A program made the translations under genes and the position numbers. Shown here in pieces: positions 22,619 through 31,018 of a DNA stretch of 64,000 nt. Under the pieces are notes generated by a model. The model worked only from the letters and a program-made list of their open reading frames with translations. It was not told the origin of the DNA and searched no databases. Where the stretch lies: positions 62,001 through 126,000 of the forward strand of contig CAYTYX010000001.1 of the NCBI GenBank assembly GCA_964442325.1. The letters are read 5' to 3'. Position 1 is the stretch's first letter; each line of letters opens with the position of its first letter. Source of the DNA: CAYTYX01 sp964442325 (GTDB lineage Bacteria; Patescibacteriota; Saccharimonadia; Saccharimonadales; UBA10212).

Positions 22619-24331
22619 ATGGCTAGACTACCAATACCTGGAGGAGATGACGGCACATGGGGAGATATATTAAACTCTTTCCTGGTTGTCTCTCATAATA
22701 CTGACGGAACTCTAAAGAGCAATTCACTGAGCTTCCCGGGTGACGCCACGATTACCTCCGATTCGGATGCATCTGGTGCCGGCGATATCATCCTTAAAAC
22801 CGCTACCACCGAACGTCTCCGCTTTAATACAGCCGGGTCGATGCTGTGGAAGAACCAAGTTCTAGTCACCCGAACCTTTCAGTCGCTGCCAAGCGCAGAT
22901 ATCCCCGCCGGCACCAACGTCTTAGAAATCGACGAGTATGGAAACGTGCTTTTTGGCCCTAATGACTTCCTTTTTACGCGTCAAGGCAACATCTTCCAAC
23001 TGGGATCCATCGCTGACTTTATGTATCACCAGGAGACGCGGCGTATTTATACTCGTTCTGCCGCCTTCGTCGAGTTCGGCGATCCGCCGGATGTAATTAT
23101 CGCTCGTGCTGGACCCGACAATATATATCCGGGCGTTGCTGGCGGCCTAGCTGGTATCCCTAGCGGCACGACCTTAGGTGTAATCCGCTGGCAGGGCTCG
23201 TTTACACCGCAAGGTGGTACGGTCGGTGTGACGCAAGGCGGTGCGTTCCATAACGACAGCGCCCAGATATACGCCAAGGCCGCCGAGGACAATAACTTCA
23301 ATGGCGGCACGTCTTATAGTCAGGGTGGTGAGCTGCATTTCGCAACAACCCCAAATGGCACAGCCACGCCCGTCGATGCGCTGGTCATCTCGAGCGACCA
23401 AACGGTGACCGCGAAGAAGGCTCTCACCGTCGCGGGACTGACTGGGGCGACCGCAACGTCCCGGTTGACTGGCGCGACGACGTCCGGTCCTCCGACAACT
23501 GGAACCTTCGCGGTCGGCGACACCGTGATCGACCGGTCGGGGTCGCTGTGGATTTGCGTAGGCGCTGGTACACCCGGCACCTGGAAACAAGTCGGGGGCA
23601 CGTTCCCTGGCGGAGCGCCTGGACTCAAAAATGCCAAGTATGTGCCAATCTTTGGCTCTAACCTTGGTACTGGTGACCACGATCTCTACACTGTTCCGGT
23701 AGGCCGCCAGGCTCTCGTCGATCGTAACCTGGTCGCTTACAACATCGCCGGGTCGGGCGGAAACATCGTCTGCTACTCAGAGATCAAGGTCGGTGGTGTT
23801 TACTACCGCGTCAGTCCGAACGTCACCATCGCGGATGGTGCCGGTGGGTCACCCGGAATGGCAGTGCATATGGTTCTCGCCGCAGGAGAAAAGTTTGCTG
23901 CCAACACCGCGACCACGGCCGGACTCAATGTGCGAGGCGGCGTCTGGGAATTCGACGCTGACGACACGAGGGTTTTCACGGCACGCATCCTCGGGCTCGC
24001 GTCTGGAGACAATCTCCTCTACACCGTCCCTGCTGGCAAGTCGGTCGTGTTCCTTCAGGGCGCCGAGTTCGTCCCCTCGATGACTGCCCAGATTCAGATC
24101 GTGAACAACACGGGCGGCTCGCTCAACTACTACGCGAACGCAGTGCCCTCAGGCGGCACAGTCGGCCCAACCAACCGCTGCTTTTCAGCAGTCGCGGTCG
24201 GCGACAAAGCGCTCGGCCAGATCTTCGGCGCACAACCGCTATCGCCGGGCGATTTCATCAGTGTCAACGCATCGGGTCCCGACGCGGGCGGCCACCACAT
24301 CGCATGGGTTACCGGATATCAACTTCCATGA
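22619..24331 (+). CDS. Tail-fibre-like protein 3
   Basis: A 570-residue protein. Shared N-terminal module (1-38), then a conserved middle domain to about 255 (RIYTRSAAFVEFGDPPDVII, RWQGSFTPQGG, QGGELHFATTPNGT) that is almost identical to protein 4 and related to protein 5. A GC-rich C-terminal part follows (about 270-570) with DTVIDRSGSLWICVGAGTPG, common in phage tail proteins, and two similar beta-rich units containing DHDLYTVPVGRQALV and DNLLYTVPAGKSVVF. No signal peptide. The stop overlaps a possible start of the next small gene (ATGA). Confidence 0.75.
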   Translation: MARLPIPGGDDGTWGDILNSFLVVSHNTDGTLKSNSLSFPGDATITSDSDASGAGDIILKTATTERLRFNTAGSMLWKNQVLVTRTFQSLPSADIPAGTNVLEIDEYGNVLFGPNDFLFTRQGNIFQLGSIADFMYHQETRRIYTRSAAFVEFGDPPDVIIARAGPDNIYPGVAGGLAGIPSGTTLGVIRWQGSFTPQGGTVGVTQGGAFHNDSAQIYAKAAEDNNFNGGTSYSQGGELHFATTPNGTATPVDALVISSDQTVTAKKALTVAGLTGATATSRLTGATTSGPPTTGTFAVGDTVIDRSGSLWICVGAGTPGTWKQVGGTFPGGAPGLKNAKYVPIFGSNLGTGDHDLYTVPVGRQALVDRNLVAYNIAGSGGNIVCYSEIKVGGVYYRVSPNVTIADGAGGSPGMAVHMVLAAGEKFAANTATTAGLNVRGGVWEFDADDTRVFTARILGLASGDNLLYTVPAGKSVVFLQGAEFVPSMTAQIQIVNNTGGSLNYYANAVPSGGTVGPTNRCFSAVAVGDKALGQIFGAQPLSPGDFISVNASGPDAGGHHIAWVTGYQLP

Positions 24332-24348
24332 TAGAAAAAGAAGAAATT

Positions 24349-24729
24349 ATGCCAAATACCCTATTTCCCTACAAATTCATCGTTCAAGCTGTTGTCCAGC
24401 AACTATCAAAAGATGGCCAAGTTCTGGGCGAAGTATCTTCCGAGCCGGTCCAGCTTTTTAGCACAGATCAACTGGCGGCGTGGGCCTCCAACTTCCCAGA
24501 TTCCTTGGCTGATCTAAAAGAGGCTCAGACTACCGGTACAAAACTAGCACCGTATAAATTTATTGTTGAGGCAGTCGTTCAAGAAAAGGGTAAGGGTGGA
24601 AAAGTCATTGCTGAGCACAACTCGCAGCCAGCCACTCTTTTTGGATGTGATAACTTGGCTGCTTGGGCAAAAGAATTCCCAGACAGACTAAGTAAAGCCG
24701 TAGCTCAAGAAAAATCTAAAGCTAAATAA
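24349..24729 (+). CDS. Two-repeat partner protein of tail-fibre-like gene 3
   Basis: A 126-residue protein made of two copies of one unit: FPYKFIVQAVVQ..LFSTDQLAAWASNFPDSL and APYKFIVEAVVQ..LFGCDNLAAWAKEFPDRL. The ATG at 24349 has AAAAAGAAG in front; an in-frame ATG at 24328 overlaps the preceding stop (ATGA) and would add seven residues. Its place behind a fibre gene and its likeness to the proteins at 22287 and 27556 suggest a fibre-specific chaperone or cap. Two bases separate it from fibre gene 4. Confidence 0.75.
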   Translation: MPNTLFPYKFIVQAVVQQLSKDGQVLGEVSSEPVQLFSTDQLAAWASNFPDSLADLKEAQTTGTKLAPYKFIVEAVVQEKGKGGKVIAEHNSQPATLFGCDNLAAWAKEFPDRLSKAVAQEKSKAK

Positions 24730-24731
24730 CA

Positions 24732-26291
24732 ATGGCCCGTCTACCAATACCTGGCTCTGATGACGGCACTTGGGGAGATATCCTTAACTCCTTCCTGGTT
24801 GTTGCCCATAATACTGACGGAACTCTAAAGGGCAATTCGCTGACCTCTCCAGGTGATATTACGATTAGCTCCGACTCGGACGCATCCGGCGCTGGCGATA
24901 TCGTCCTTAAAACTGGCACCACCGAACGCCTTCGTTTTAATACGGATGGGTCAATGCTGTGGAAAAACCAAGTTCTAGTCACGCGAACCTTTCAGTCGAA
25001 CCCGCGCGCGGATATCCCCGCCGGCACCAACGTCTTCGAAATCGACGAATATGGGAACGTCCTCTTTGGCCCTAATGACTTCCTTTTTACGCGTCAAGGC
25101 AACATCTTCCAGATGGGATCCATCGCCGACTTTATATATCACCAGGAGACCAGGCGCATCTACACACGCTCTGCCGCTTTCGTCGAGTTCGGCGATCCGC
25201 CGGATGTCATCATCGCTCGTGCTGGGCCGGATAATTCTTATCCCGGTGTCGCTGGCGGACCCGCCGGCATCCCCGGCGGCACGAACTTAGGCGTGATCCG
25301 TTGGCAGGGCTCGTTTACACCGCAGGGTGGTACGCCAGACGTAACTCTTGGTGGCGCATTCTATAAAGACAGCGCGCAGATATATGCCAAGGCCGCCGAG
25401 GACAATAAGTTCAACGGTGGCACGTCATACAGCCAAGGCGGTGAGCTTTATTTTGCAACTACTCGGAGCGGCACTTCTCAGTCTGTGGCCGGTTTAGCAC
25501 TTTTAAACGATCAAACCTTGCAGATCCTTGGCCCGAGAGTTGTCTATAGCGGTGGAGATTTTGAGTTCTCGGGCACCCAACCACAACTCCGCTTCGACGC
25601 TGTCACAGACTCGAGTCGCGCGATTGTGCTCTTCAAACTCGCCGGCGAGGCGCAGTCCCTCTTCGTGATGCGCATGAGCGGCGCTTTGGAATGGGGACCT
25701 GGTGGCAATACACCCTCAGACACATTCCTTGAAAGGGGAGCGGCCGGCCAGATGAAGGTCACCGGCGATCTGAACGTTACAGGCAATATTGGTGGTAGCC
25801 AGTACCGGCGTATCTCTGGCCTACCATCGACCTCGAACAACACCAACGCCGTGGTCAGCGCAGCAGATGTATATGGGATGCAAACAAACGGCAACTTGAA
25901 TACCCAGAGTGCTTCCGGTAACGTGCCAGCAATCTTCTATCTTAACCCAACCGACTTTGCGATTACTGGCAAAACGACAAAGATGCGGCTAAGAATCGGG
26001 ACACTCGTCAACGACACTGCTCCGGCCAACACAATGACCTGGGGACTTTACCCGGTGGGTAACCAAACAGGAGGTAGTGGTATCTTAAACCCCACCCTTG
26101 GTACTGTGGTGTCAGGGTCAACGGTCGCGCAGACGACCCCGGCAGCCAACGCCAAAATTACTCCTGTTTCGAGCAGTGACTTCACTATGCCCTCGGCTGG
26201 CTTTTATATGATTGGGGCGGCGTCGAGCGGTGCGATGGCTGCCAACTCGAAGGTTGCAACGACCATCAGCCTCGAAGTCAGAAATGTGTAG
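24732..26291 (+). CDS. Tail-fibre-like protein 4
   Basis: A 519-residue protein. The first 250 or so residues are near-identical to protein 3, including its middle domain, then the sequence diverges abruptly after ATTRSGTSQS. The C-terminal part includes QPQLRFDAVTDSSRAIVLFKL (fibre shaft-like) and an end domain from about 350 (RRISGLPSTSNNTNAVV to ISLEVRNV). This gene lacks its own copy of the promoter-leader repeat and instead follows the partner gene by 2 nt, so genes 3, partner and 4 form one operon. No signal peptide. Confidence 0.75.
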   Translation: MARLPIPGSDDGTWGDILNSFLVVAHNTDGTLKGNSLTSPGDITISSDSDASGAGDIVLKTGTTERLRFNTDGSMLWKNQVLVTRTFQSNPRADIPAGTNVFEIDEYGNVLFGPNDFLFTRQGNIFQMGSIADFIYHQETRRIYTRSAAFVEFGDPPDVIIARAGPDNSYPGVAGGPAGIPGGTNLGVIRWQGSFTPQGGTPDVTLGGAFYKDSAQIYAKAAEDNKFNGGTSYSQGGELYFATTRSGTSQSVAGLALLNDQTLQILGPRVVYSGGDFEFSGTQPQLRFDAVTDSSRAIVLFKLAGEAQSLFVMRMSGALEWGPGGNTPSDTFLERGAAGQMKVTGDLNVTGNIGGSQYRRISGLPSTSNNTNAVVSAADVYGMQTNGNLNTQSASGNVPAIFYLNPTDFAITGKTTKMRLRIGTLVNDTAPANTMTWGLYPVGNQTGGSGILNPTLGTVVSGSTVAQTTPAANAKITPVSSSDFTMPSAGFYMIGAASSGAMAANSKVATTISLEVRNV

Positions 26292-26346
26292 GCGGGTCGC
26301 TTACTCCAGCGCTCGAATCCATCCTGTTCCTATTATCCTTCCCCTT

Positions 26347-26410
26347 AATCTCTTGTATAATAACCTCAAGCACTTAAAGTAGCGCAAGAGGGAGTTTTTA
26401 AAGACAAACA
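26347..26410 (+). promoter_or_regulatory. Promoter-leader repeat, copy 4
   Basis: Identical to copy 1 at 18218-18281, with TATAAT at 26356-26361. The identity continues 48 nt into the gene, giving a 112-nt direct repeat 8.1 kb apart. Confidence 0.85.
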
Positions 26411-27559
26411 ATGGCTAGACTGCCAATACCTGGTTCTGATGACGGCACCTGGGGAGATGTATTAAACGCTTTTCTTAAAGTCGAACATCACTCTGACGGC
26501 ACTCAAAAAACCTTGTCTGTAAGTAAGGGTGGCACTGGTGCGACCAACTCTACTACCGCCAGAACCAATTTAGGGGCTATCAATAAAGTAGCTGATGCGG
26601 CGGATGTCGCCATTACTTCGCCAGCCGACGGCGAGCCGCTTGCCTGGGATGAAGCAACCTCGAAGTTCACAAGTGGCCAGCCGATCAAGCTGCGGAACTC
26701 TCTCGCCGTTGTCGCGGACCTGTCGCCCACTGGCGACATTTCGCCTGGGACGATCACTTTCCGGCATGACGCCTACGGCAATGCTTTCCTCGGCCCGAAC
26801 GTCTACCTCCCGGCACCCGATAACTCCCTGAGCGCCGCCATCGTCATCGCGGACTTCTTCTACTCGCAACGGTTTCGACGTCTGTTCACGAGGTCAATCT
26901 GCGTCAGAGATCTCGGCGATCCCCCTGACCTCATAATCGGGCGCGCTGGTCCGGATGGCGGTTGGCCGGACAACGGAGGTCTAGGCCTAGCCGGTGTCAT
27001 GAGCAACGACTCGCTCGGCAGTATCCGCTGGCAGGGATCTTTCCAGCCCAGCGGTGTAGGAATAGACACCGTTTCTGGCTTCCAGGGCGATAGCGCCACA
27101 ATCTACGCGCGCGCTTCTGAGGACAACAGGCGCACTTCCGATAGCGTCTATCACCAGGGTGGTGAGCTGCATATCGCCACGACCCCGAACGGGACGTCTT
27201 CTCCGGTCGATCGACTCATCATCCAGAACGATGGAGTGTTCGATTTCCGGGGAAATAATATCAAGGTCGGATCGGCCGACTTCTCCGGAGCAGCTGAAGC
27301 CCATACGACGCTGCGGGTCGACGGCATACTAACCGCGGCGAGCGAGGTCGATGCGAACAGCGACATTAGGTTCGGAGAAGGATCCAACATCATCGTCGGC
27401 ACGACAAGCGGCACAAGGATCGGCACATCAGCGACCCAGAAGCTCGGCTTCTTCGGCAAGTCGGCCATCGTGCAGCCGCTTCTTGCAACTGGGGCGGGCC
27501 ACACCGTCGACGACGTCATCACAGTCCTCCAGAACCTCGGACTAGTGAGGCAGACATGA
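26411..27559 (+). CDS. Tail-fibre-like protein 5
   Basis: A 382-residue protein. Shared N-terminal module (1-38), the fibre segment SKGGTGATNSTTARTNLGA (as in protein 1), and a middle domain homologous to proteins 3 and 4 (RRLFTRSICVRDLGDPPDLI, SIRWQGSFQPSG, HQGGELHIATTPNGT). The end, TQKLGFFGKSAIVQP..VDDVITVLQNLGLV, is a tail-fibre ending common in phage structural proteins. It thus combines pieces seen in proteins 1 and 3/4. The stop overlaps the next start (ATGA). Confidence 0.75.
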   Translation: MARLPIPGSDDGTWGDVLNAFLKVEHHSDGTQKTLSVSKGGTGATNSTTARTNLGAINKVADAADVAITSPADGEPLAWDEATSKFTSGQPIKLRNSLAVVADLSPTGDISPGTITFRHDAYGNAFLGPNVYLPAPDNSLSAAIVIADFFYSQRFRRLFTRSICVRDLGDPPDLIIGRAGPDGGWPDNGGLGLAGVMSNDSLGSIRWQGSFQPSGVGIDTVSGFQGDSATIYARASEDNRRTSDSVYHQGGELHIATTPNGTSSPVDRLIIQNDGVFDFRGNNIKVGSADFSGAAEAHTTLRVDGILTAASEVDANSDIRFGEGSNIIVGTTSGTRIGTSATQKLGFFGKSAIVQPLLATGAGHTVDDVITVLQNLGLVRQT

Positions 27560-27678
27560 CCCTCCATCCCTACAAATTTATCGCCACGAACAATCGTAGG
27601 TGGCGTGACTGGCTCAAAGATTTGGATCAGACTCAACGGATCATGGAAGAGCGCGGCGGTCGCATGAAAAGCCTATGA
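27556..27678 (+). CDS. Short partner protein of tail-fibre-like gene 5
   Basis: A 40-residue frame whose ATG overlaps the fibre stop (ATGA). It begins MTLHPYKFIATNNRRWRDWL and so shares PYKFI with the partner protein at 24349; the rest is charged. It may be a shortened member of the same small family. It ends 1 nt from the convergent NRAMP gene. Confidence 0.55.
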   Translation: MTLHPYKFIATNNRRWRDWLKDLDQTQRIMEERGGRMKSL

Positions 27679-27679
27679 G

Positions 27680-29044
27680 TTAAAACAGTGACCAGATGGC
27701 GGCTAGGCCGGCTAGGGCCATCACGCCGGTAACACCCCAGCCCAAGGCTGTGGTTGAGCGCCGGTTGGTCCAGTCGCCCATAATGTGCTTATTACTGCTA
27801 ATCAAAACAATCAGAACCAAAACTATTGGCGCAACAATGCCATTGGCGATAGCGGCATAAATCAGCGCTTTAATTGGGTCTAGGCCAATAAAGTTTAGGC
27901 CTAAACCAACCAACATCGACACAATAATAGTGCCGTAAAAAGCGTGGGCCTGTTTGAACTTACGGTACAAACCTTCGCGTTGCTTAAAGCTTTCGGCCAA
28001 GGCATAAGAACTTGAACCGGCCAGTACCGGAATAGCCAGCAGGCCGGTGCCAATAATTCCAACCGCAAATAATAGGTAGGTCGCATTACCGGCAAAAGGT
28101 CTAAGCGCTTCGGCGGCCTGAGCGGCCGATTTTATGTTAGTTATGCCGTGGGTAAACAGCAGAGCGCCGCAAGCGGCGATAATAAAGAACATCACCAGGT
28201 TAGACAAAAACATCCCACTCCAAACGTCAATTCGCATACTGCGAATATCTTTGTGCTTAGTAGCCTGGCGCAGCGGGATATTGGTTTTGCCTTGCAAAAT
28301 TTCTTCTTCGACTTCTTGGGAAGTTTGCCAAAAAAACAGATACGGTGAGATAGTTGTACCTAAGATGCCACAAATCAGCAACAACTGGTCTTTGCTGAAA
28401 GTAAGGTGAGGGATAACCGCATGCTTGGCTACATCACTCCAATTCAAGTGTGCCAGTAACGCCGAGGCGACATAGGCAAAAAGTACCATCGCTAACCATT
28501 TAAGATATCTGGCGTAGCGGGCATAGGGAGTAAAAATTTGCAGCAGTGCGGTCAGCAAGCTAAAGCCAATTACCAGCATCGAAAAATCAAGACTAGGCCG
28601 CAGTAGCTGAACGCCTTTAGCCATGGCTCCTAAATCCGCGCCGATATTAAAGGCATTAGCCGCAAAAAGTAGCGTAGTACAAAGGTATAAAACTTTTTTA
28701 GAAAAATGGGTGCGGATTGTGCCGGCTAGCCCTCGGCCAGTCACTAGGCCGATGCGGGCGCACATTTCTTGCACAATCGCCATTAGCGGAAAAGTAAAAG
28801 CGGCCAGCCATAGCAAACCAAAGCCATACTGTGCGCCGGTTTGGGAGTAGGTGGCAATGCCGGACGGGTCGTCGTCGGATGCCCCGGTGGTTAGGCCGGG
28901 CCCAAGCATATGCCAGTAGTCACGGCCTTCTTTGACTACTTTTGACGGTGGTAAGTTTTGGCCAAGTTGTTCGCCAATGGCAACTCCCTCGTCAATAACT
29001 TCACCCGGTACCTCGGCGATTCTACCCAGTAAATCCTTAGACAT
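27680..29044 (-). CDS. NRAMP-family divalent metal transporter
   Basis: A 454-residue protein with about eleven membrane helices. The first helix region is GPGLTTGASDDDPSGIATYS, where classical Mn/Fe NRAMPs carry DPGN. A variant DPSG suggests a related subfamily whose metal preference may differ (Mn2+, Fe2+ or possibly Mg2+). Helix 6 has no obvious MPHN-type motif; the segment is CGILGTTISPYLFFW. TATGAT ends 6 nt before the ATG, suggesting a leaderless transcript. It converges with the fibre array. Confidence 0.85.
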   Translation of the reverse strand: MSKDLLGRIAEVPGEVIDEGVAIGEQLGQNLPPSKVVKEGRDYWHMLGPGLTTGASDDDPSGIATYSQTGAQYGFGLLWLAAFTFPLMAIVQEMCARIGLVTGRGLAGTIRTHFSKKVLYLCTTLLFAANAFNIGADLGAMAKGVQLLRPSLDFSMLVIGFSLLTALLQIFTPYARYARYLKWLAMVLFAYVASALLAHLNWSDVAKHAVIPHLTFSKDQLLLICGILGTTISPYLFFWQTSQEVEEEILQGKTNIPLRQATKHKDIRSMRIDVWSGMFLSNLVMFFIIAACGALLFTHGITNIKSAAQAAEALRPFAGNATYLLFAVGIIGTGLLAIPVLAGSSSYALAESFKQREGLYRKFKQAHAFYGTIIVSMLVGLGLNFIGLDPIKALIYAAIANGIVAPIVLVLIVLISSNKHIMGDWTNRRSTTALGWGVTGVMALAGLAAIWSLF

Positions 29045-29095
29045 TTATTAATCATATTATCTTACAGGCGTAAGCTTTTTACTAACTTTTTAGGC

Positions 29096-29124
29096 TTGCC
29101 CACCTAAGCGTAAGCCTATATAAT
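29096..29124 (+). promoter_or_regulatory. Promoter of the 30-codon gene
   Basis: TTGCCC (29096-29101), a 17-base spacer and a perfect TATAAT (29119-29124). The start would be near 29131, giving a leader of about 57 nt with an AGGGAGG ribosome site. Confidence 0.7.
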
Positions 29125-29187
29125 TACCATTACTTGAGGTGGTCCACTGACCGCTATCAAAAACAAAAAAGGGAGGAAAATAAAAAA

Positions 29188-29280
29188 TGCCAATTGAGGT
29201 AGTTGCCGTGCCATCGCGGCCAACCAAAATTTTAGTAAATATCGTCCGCCCCAGCTGGCGCGAATTTATTTTGTGCTAAA
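29188..29280 (+). CDS. 30-residue peptide gene
   Basis: ATG with a strong AGGGAGGAAA ribosome site and a good promoter encodes a 30-residue peptide beginning MPIEVVAVPSRPTKILVNIV and ending in Cys. No signal peptide or membrane segment. It ends 3 nt before the convergent dsbA-like gene, leaving no room for a terminator. It could be a real small protein, a leader, or an upstream part of a regulatory RNA. No homolog recognised. Confidence 0.5.
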
Positions 29281-29283
29281 GCT

Positions 29284-29949
29284 CTAATGAATCTTGGCGG
29301 TGATTTCGGCTTGCAAGACCTGAACAATCTTGGTGGCGCTCGGGCCGGTAGCCGGGTCTATAAACTGGCTGTTGTCTATAAACTTGCCGTCTAGAAAGAA
29401 AGTCGGCGTAGCTTGGGCTTGGCCGGTCTTACCAAACGCGGTCATATCGGCGCTGATTGAATCGTTGACCTGGCTGCTGGCGTAGTCTTGATCGAACTTG
29501 GTGACGTTTAACCCTAACTGCCGGGCGTAGCCATCGAATATAGTTTGAGCTTTTGAGCTGCTGGCCCAAGCGCTCTGGTTGGCGTAAAGCAAGTCGTGCA
29601 TCTGCCAATACTGGTTTTGCAAACCAGCGGCCTCAGCAGCACGGGCGGCACCGTAGGCATTGGGGTGAATGCTGGTGAGGGGCAGGTTGCTAAACTGGAA
29701 ATAAATTTGGCTAGACAGCTGACTCTCGGCTTGTTTAAGTGGCAGGTAGTATTCGCTGCAAACCGGACATTCATAATCGCCGTATTCAACCAAAGTCACT
29801 CCAGCCTTACCTTGGCCCTCGATGTGTTTGGTTGGTTGGCCGCCCGAGCTCGTGCCGTCGGAACTACCGGTTTTATGTTGGCTTACGGCAAAAATACCGC
29901 CAAAAATTATCACTAGTCCGGCCAGAATCGCTAAAAATCGCCTATCCAT
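29284..29949 (-). CDS. DsbA/thioredoxin-fold thiol oxidoreductase
   Basis: A 221-residue protein with an N-terminal membrane anchor (about 5-22), a Ser/Gly linker, and a DsbA-like domain. The active site is YECPVC (59-64) and the cis-proline loop is QATPTFFLDGKF. It resembles the DsbA/BdbD group of oxidases that insert disulfides in exported proteins. VKOR at 41.7 kb is the natural partner for its reoxidation. Proline-valine between the cysteines is unusual for DsbA (CPHC) but seen in related BdbD-like proteins. Confidence 0.9.
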   Translation of the reverse strand: MDRRFLAILAGLVIIFGGIFAVSQHKTGSSDGTSSGGQPTKHIEGQGKAGVTLVEYGDYECPVCSEYYLPLKQAESQLSSQIYFQFSNLPLTSIHPNAYGAARAAEAAGLQNQYWQMHDLLYANQSAWASSSKAQTIFDGYARQLGLNVTKFDQDYASSQVNDSISADMTAFGKTGQAQATPTFFLDGKFIDNSQFIDPATGPSATKIVQVLQAEITAKIH

Positions 29950-30026
29950 AACTTATCTTAAGAGTATAACATTTGCCACCACTAATCAACCGCGTCGGCA
30001 CGAGGTGCAGGCAGTAGAATATAGAT

Positions 30027-30953
30027 ATGCACTTAGTGATTGTGGCTATATCGGCAATTGTTCTGGCACTAACTATGATAGTGGCCCGTGGCTTAGAGCA
30101 GTTTCCGGTGATTGAACTGCGGCGTCGCGCCCGGGCAGGACACGATAGTAGCCTGTACCGTTTAAAGGCGCATGGCCGCCAAGGCGAGTGGCTGTTAGTA
30201 GTTATTGGCAGCGTTAGCCTGATAGTTTTATTAAAACAGTTTAGCGGCTGGCCATTTTGGATTGTTTTGGCTGCAAGTTTAGCGGTAATAATCTGGCCGT
30301 TTACGTTAAGTAAGGGCGGCTACTTGTGGCGACTAGTAAATATAACGTCCGGCTGGCTGGCTAAGGCCTTAACCCACCTGCCGCTTAGTCCGTCTACTAC
30401 CCACCGCCCCAGCTACACCAAACTTTACGAAAAAGACGACTTGCTAGAGCTACTGCAGCGTCAAACTCGCCAGCCCGATAGCCGTATCAGCGAAGCCGAA
30501 CTTAAAATTGCTGCCTCGGCGCTAACATTTGGTGACAAAAAAGTCCGCGACGCTATGGTGCCGCTATCTAAAACCAAGCGCGTAGCCGAGACCGACGACA
30601 TCGGCCCGCACCTACTGGACGAACTCCATAAAACTAAAGCCGATAGCTTTATGGTCGTTAAAGACACCGGCAAAAGCGTCAAACTCCAACCTACCGGCAT
30701 ACTGTATTTGCAAGACGCGCTGGCCCATTCCGATGGCGGCGTGGTCCGCACCGCTATGAAACCAATTGTTGAATTTATAGATGAAGACCTAGGTCTACTG
30801 CCAGCACTCGAAGCTTTTTTAGCTCGCAAGCAACACGTGTTTGTGGTTCAAAACAATTTTGAAGAGATTGTAGGTATGCTCAGTTTGCAAAACGTGCTCG
30901 AGCAGATTTTTGGCTCGCCGGCCAAGCCCGAACCAACCCCGGCCAAAAAGTAA
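30027..30953 (+). CDS. Membrane protein with CBS-pair domain (CNNM/CorC-like)
   Basis: A 308-residue protein. There are three hydrophobic segments at the N-terminus (about 2-20, 55-70, 76-92) and a linker with LLELLQRQTRQPDSRISEAEL. Two CBS motifs follow, starting with KVRDAMVPLSK and ending with EEIVGMLSLQNVLEQIFG. This is the layout of CNNM/hemolysin-C-type proteins with a reduced DUF21 portion, possibly a metal-handling or regulatory membrane protein. TAGAAT ends 6 nt before the ATG and there is no Shine-Dalgarno. Confidence 0.8.
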   Translation: MHLVIVAISAIVLALTMIVARGLEQFPVIELRRRARAGHDSSLYRLKAHGRQGEWLLVVIGSVSLIVLLKQFSGWPFWIVLAASLAVIIWPFTLSKGGYLWRLVNITSGWLAKALTHLPLSPSTTHRPSYTKLYEKDDLLELLQRQTRQPDSRISEAELKIAASALTFGDKKVRDAMVPLSKTKRVAETDDIGPHLLDELHKTKADSFMVVKDTGKSVKLQPTGILYLQDALAHSDGGVVRTAMKPIVEFIDEDLGLLPALEAFLARKQHVFVVQNNFEEIVGMLSLQNVLEQIFGSPAKPEPTPAKK

Positions 30954-31018
30954 AAATTACTCTTGCCAACCCCGCTCGCCGCCTCTATACTTTCCCTCAA
31001 TTTGTGCACTGAGCATAT

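Noticed and set aside
18282..27678. Prophage covering the fibre-like genes
   Set aside because: No integrase, terminase, portal, capsid, tape-measure or lysis genes are nearby, and each fibre gene or pair has its own promoter, unlike a late phage operon.
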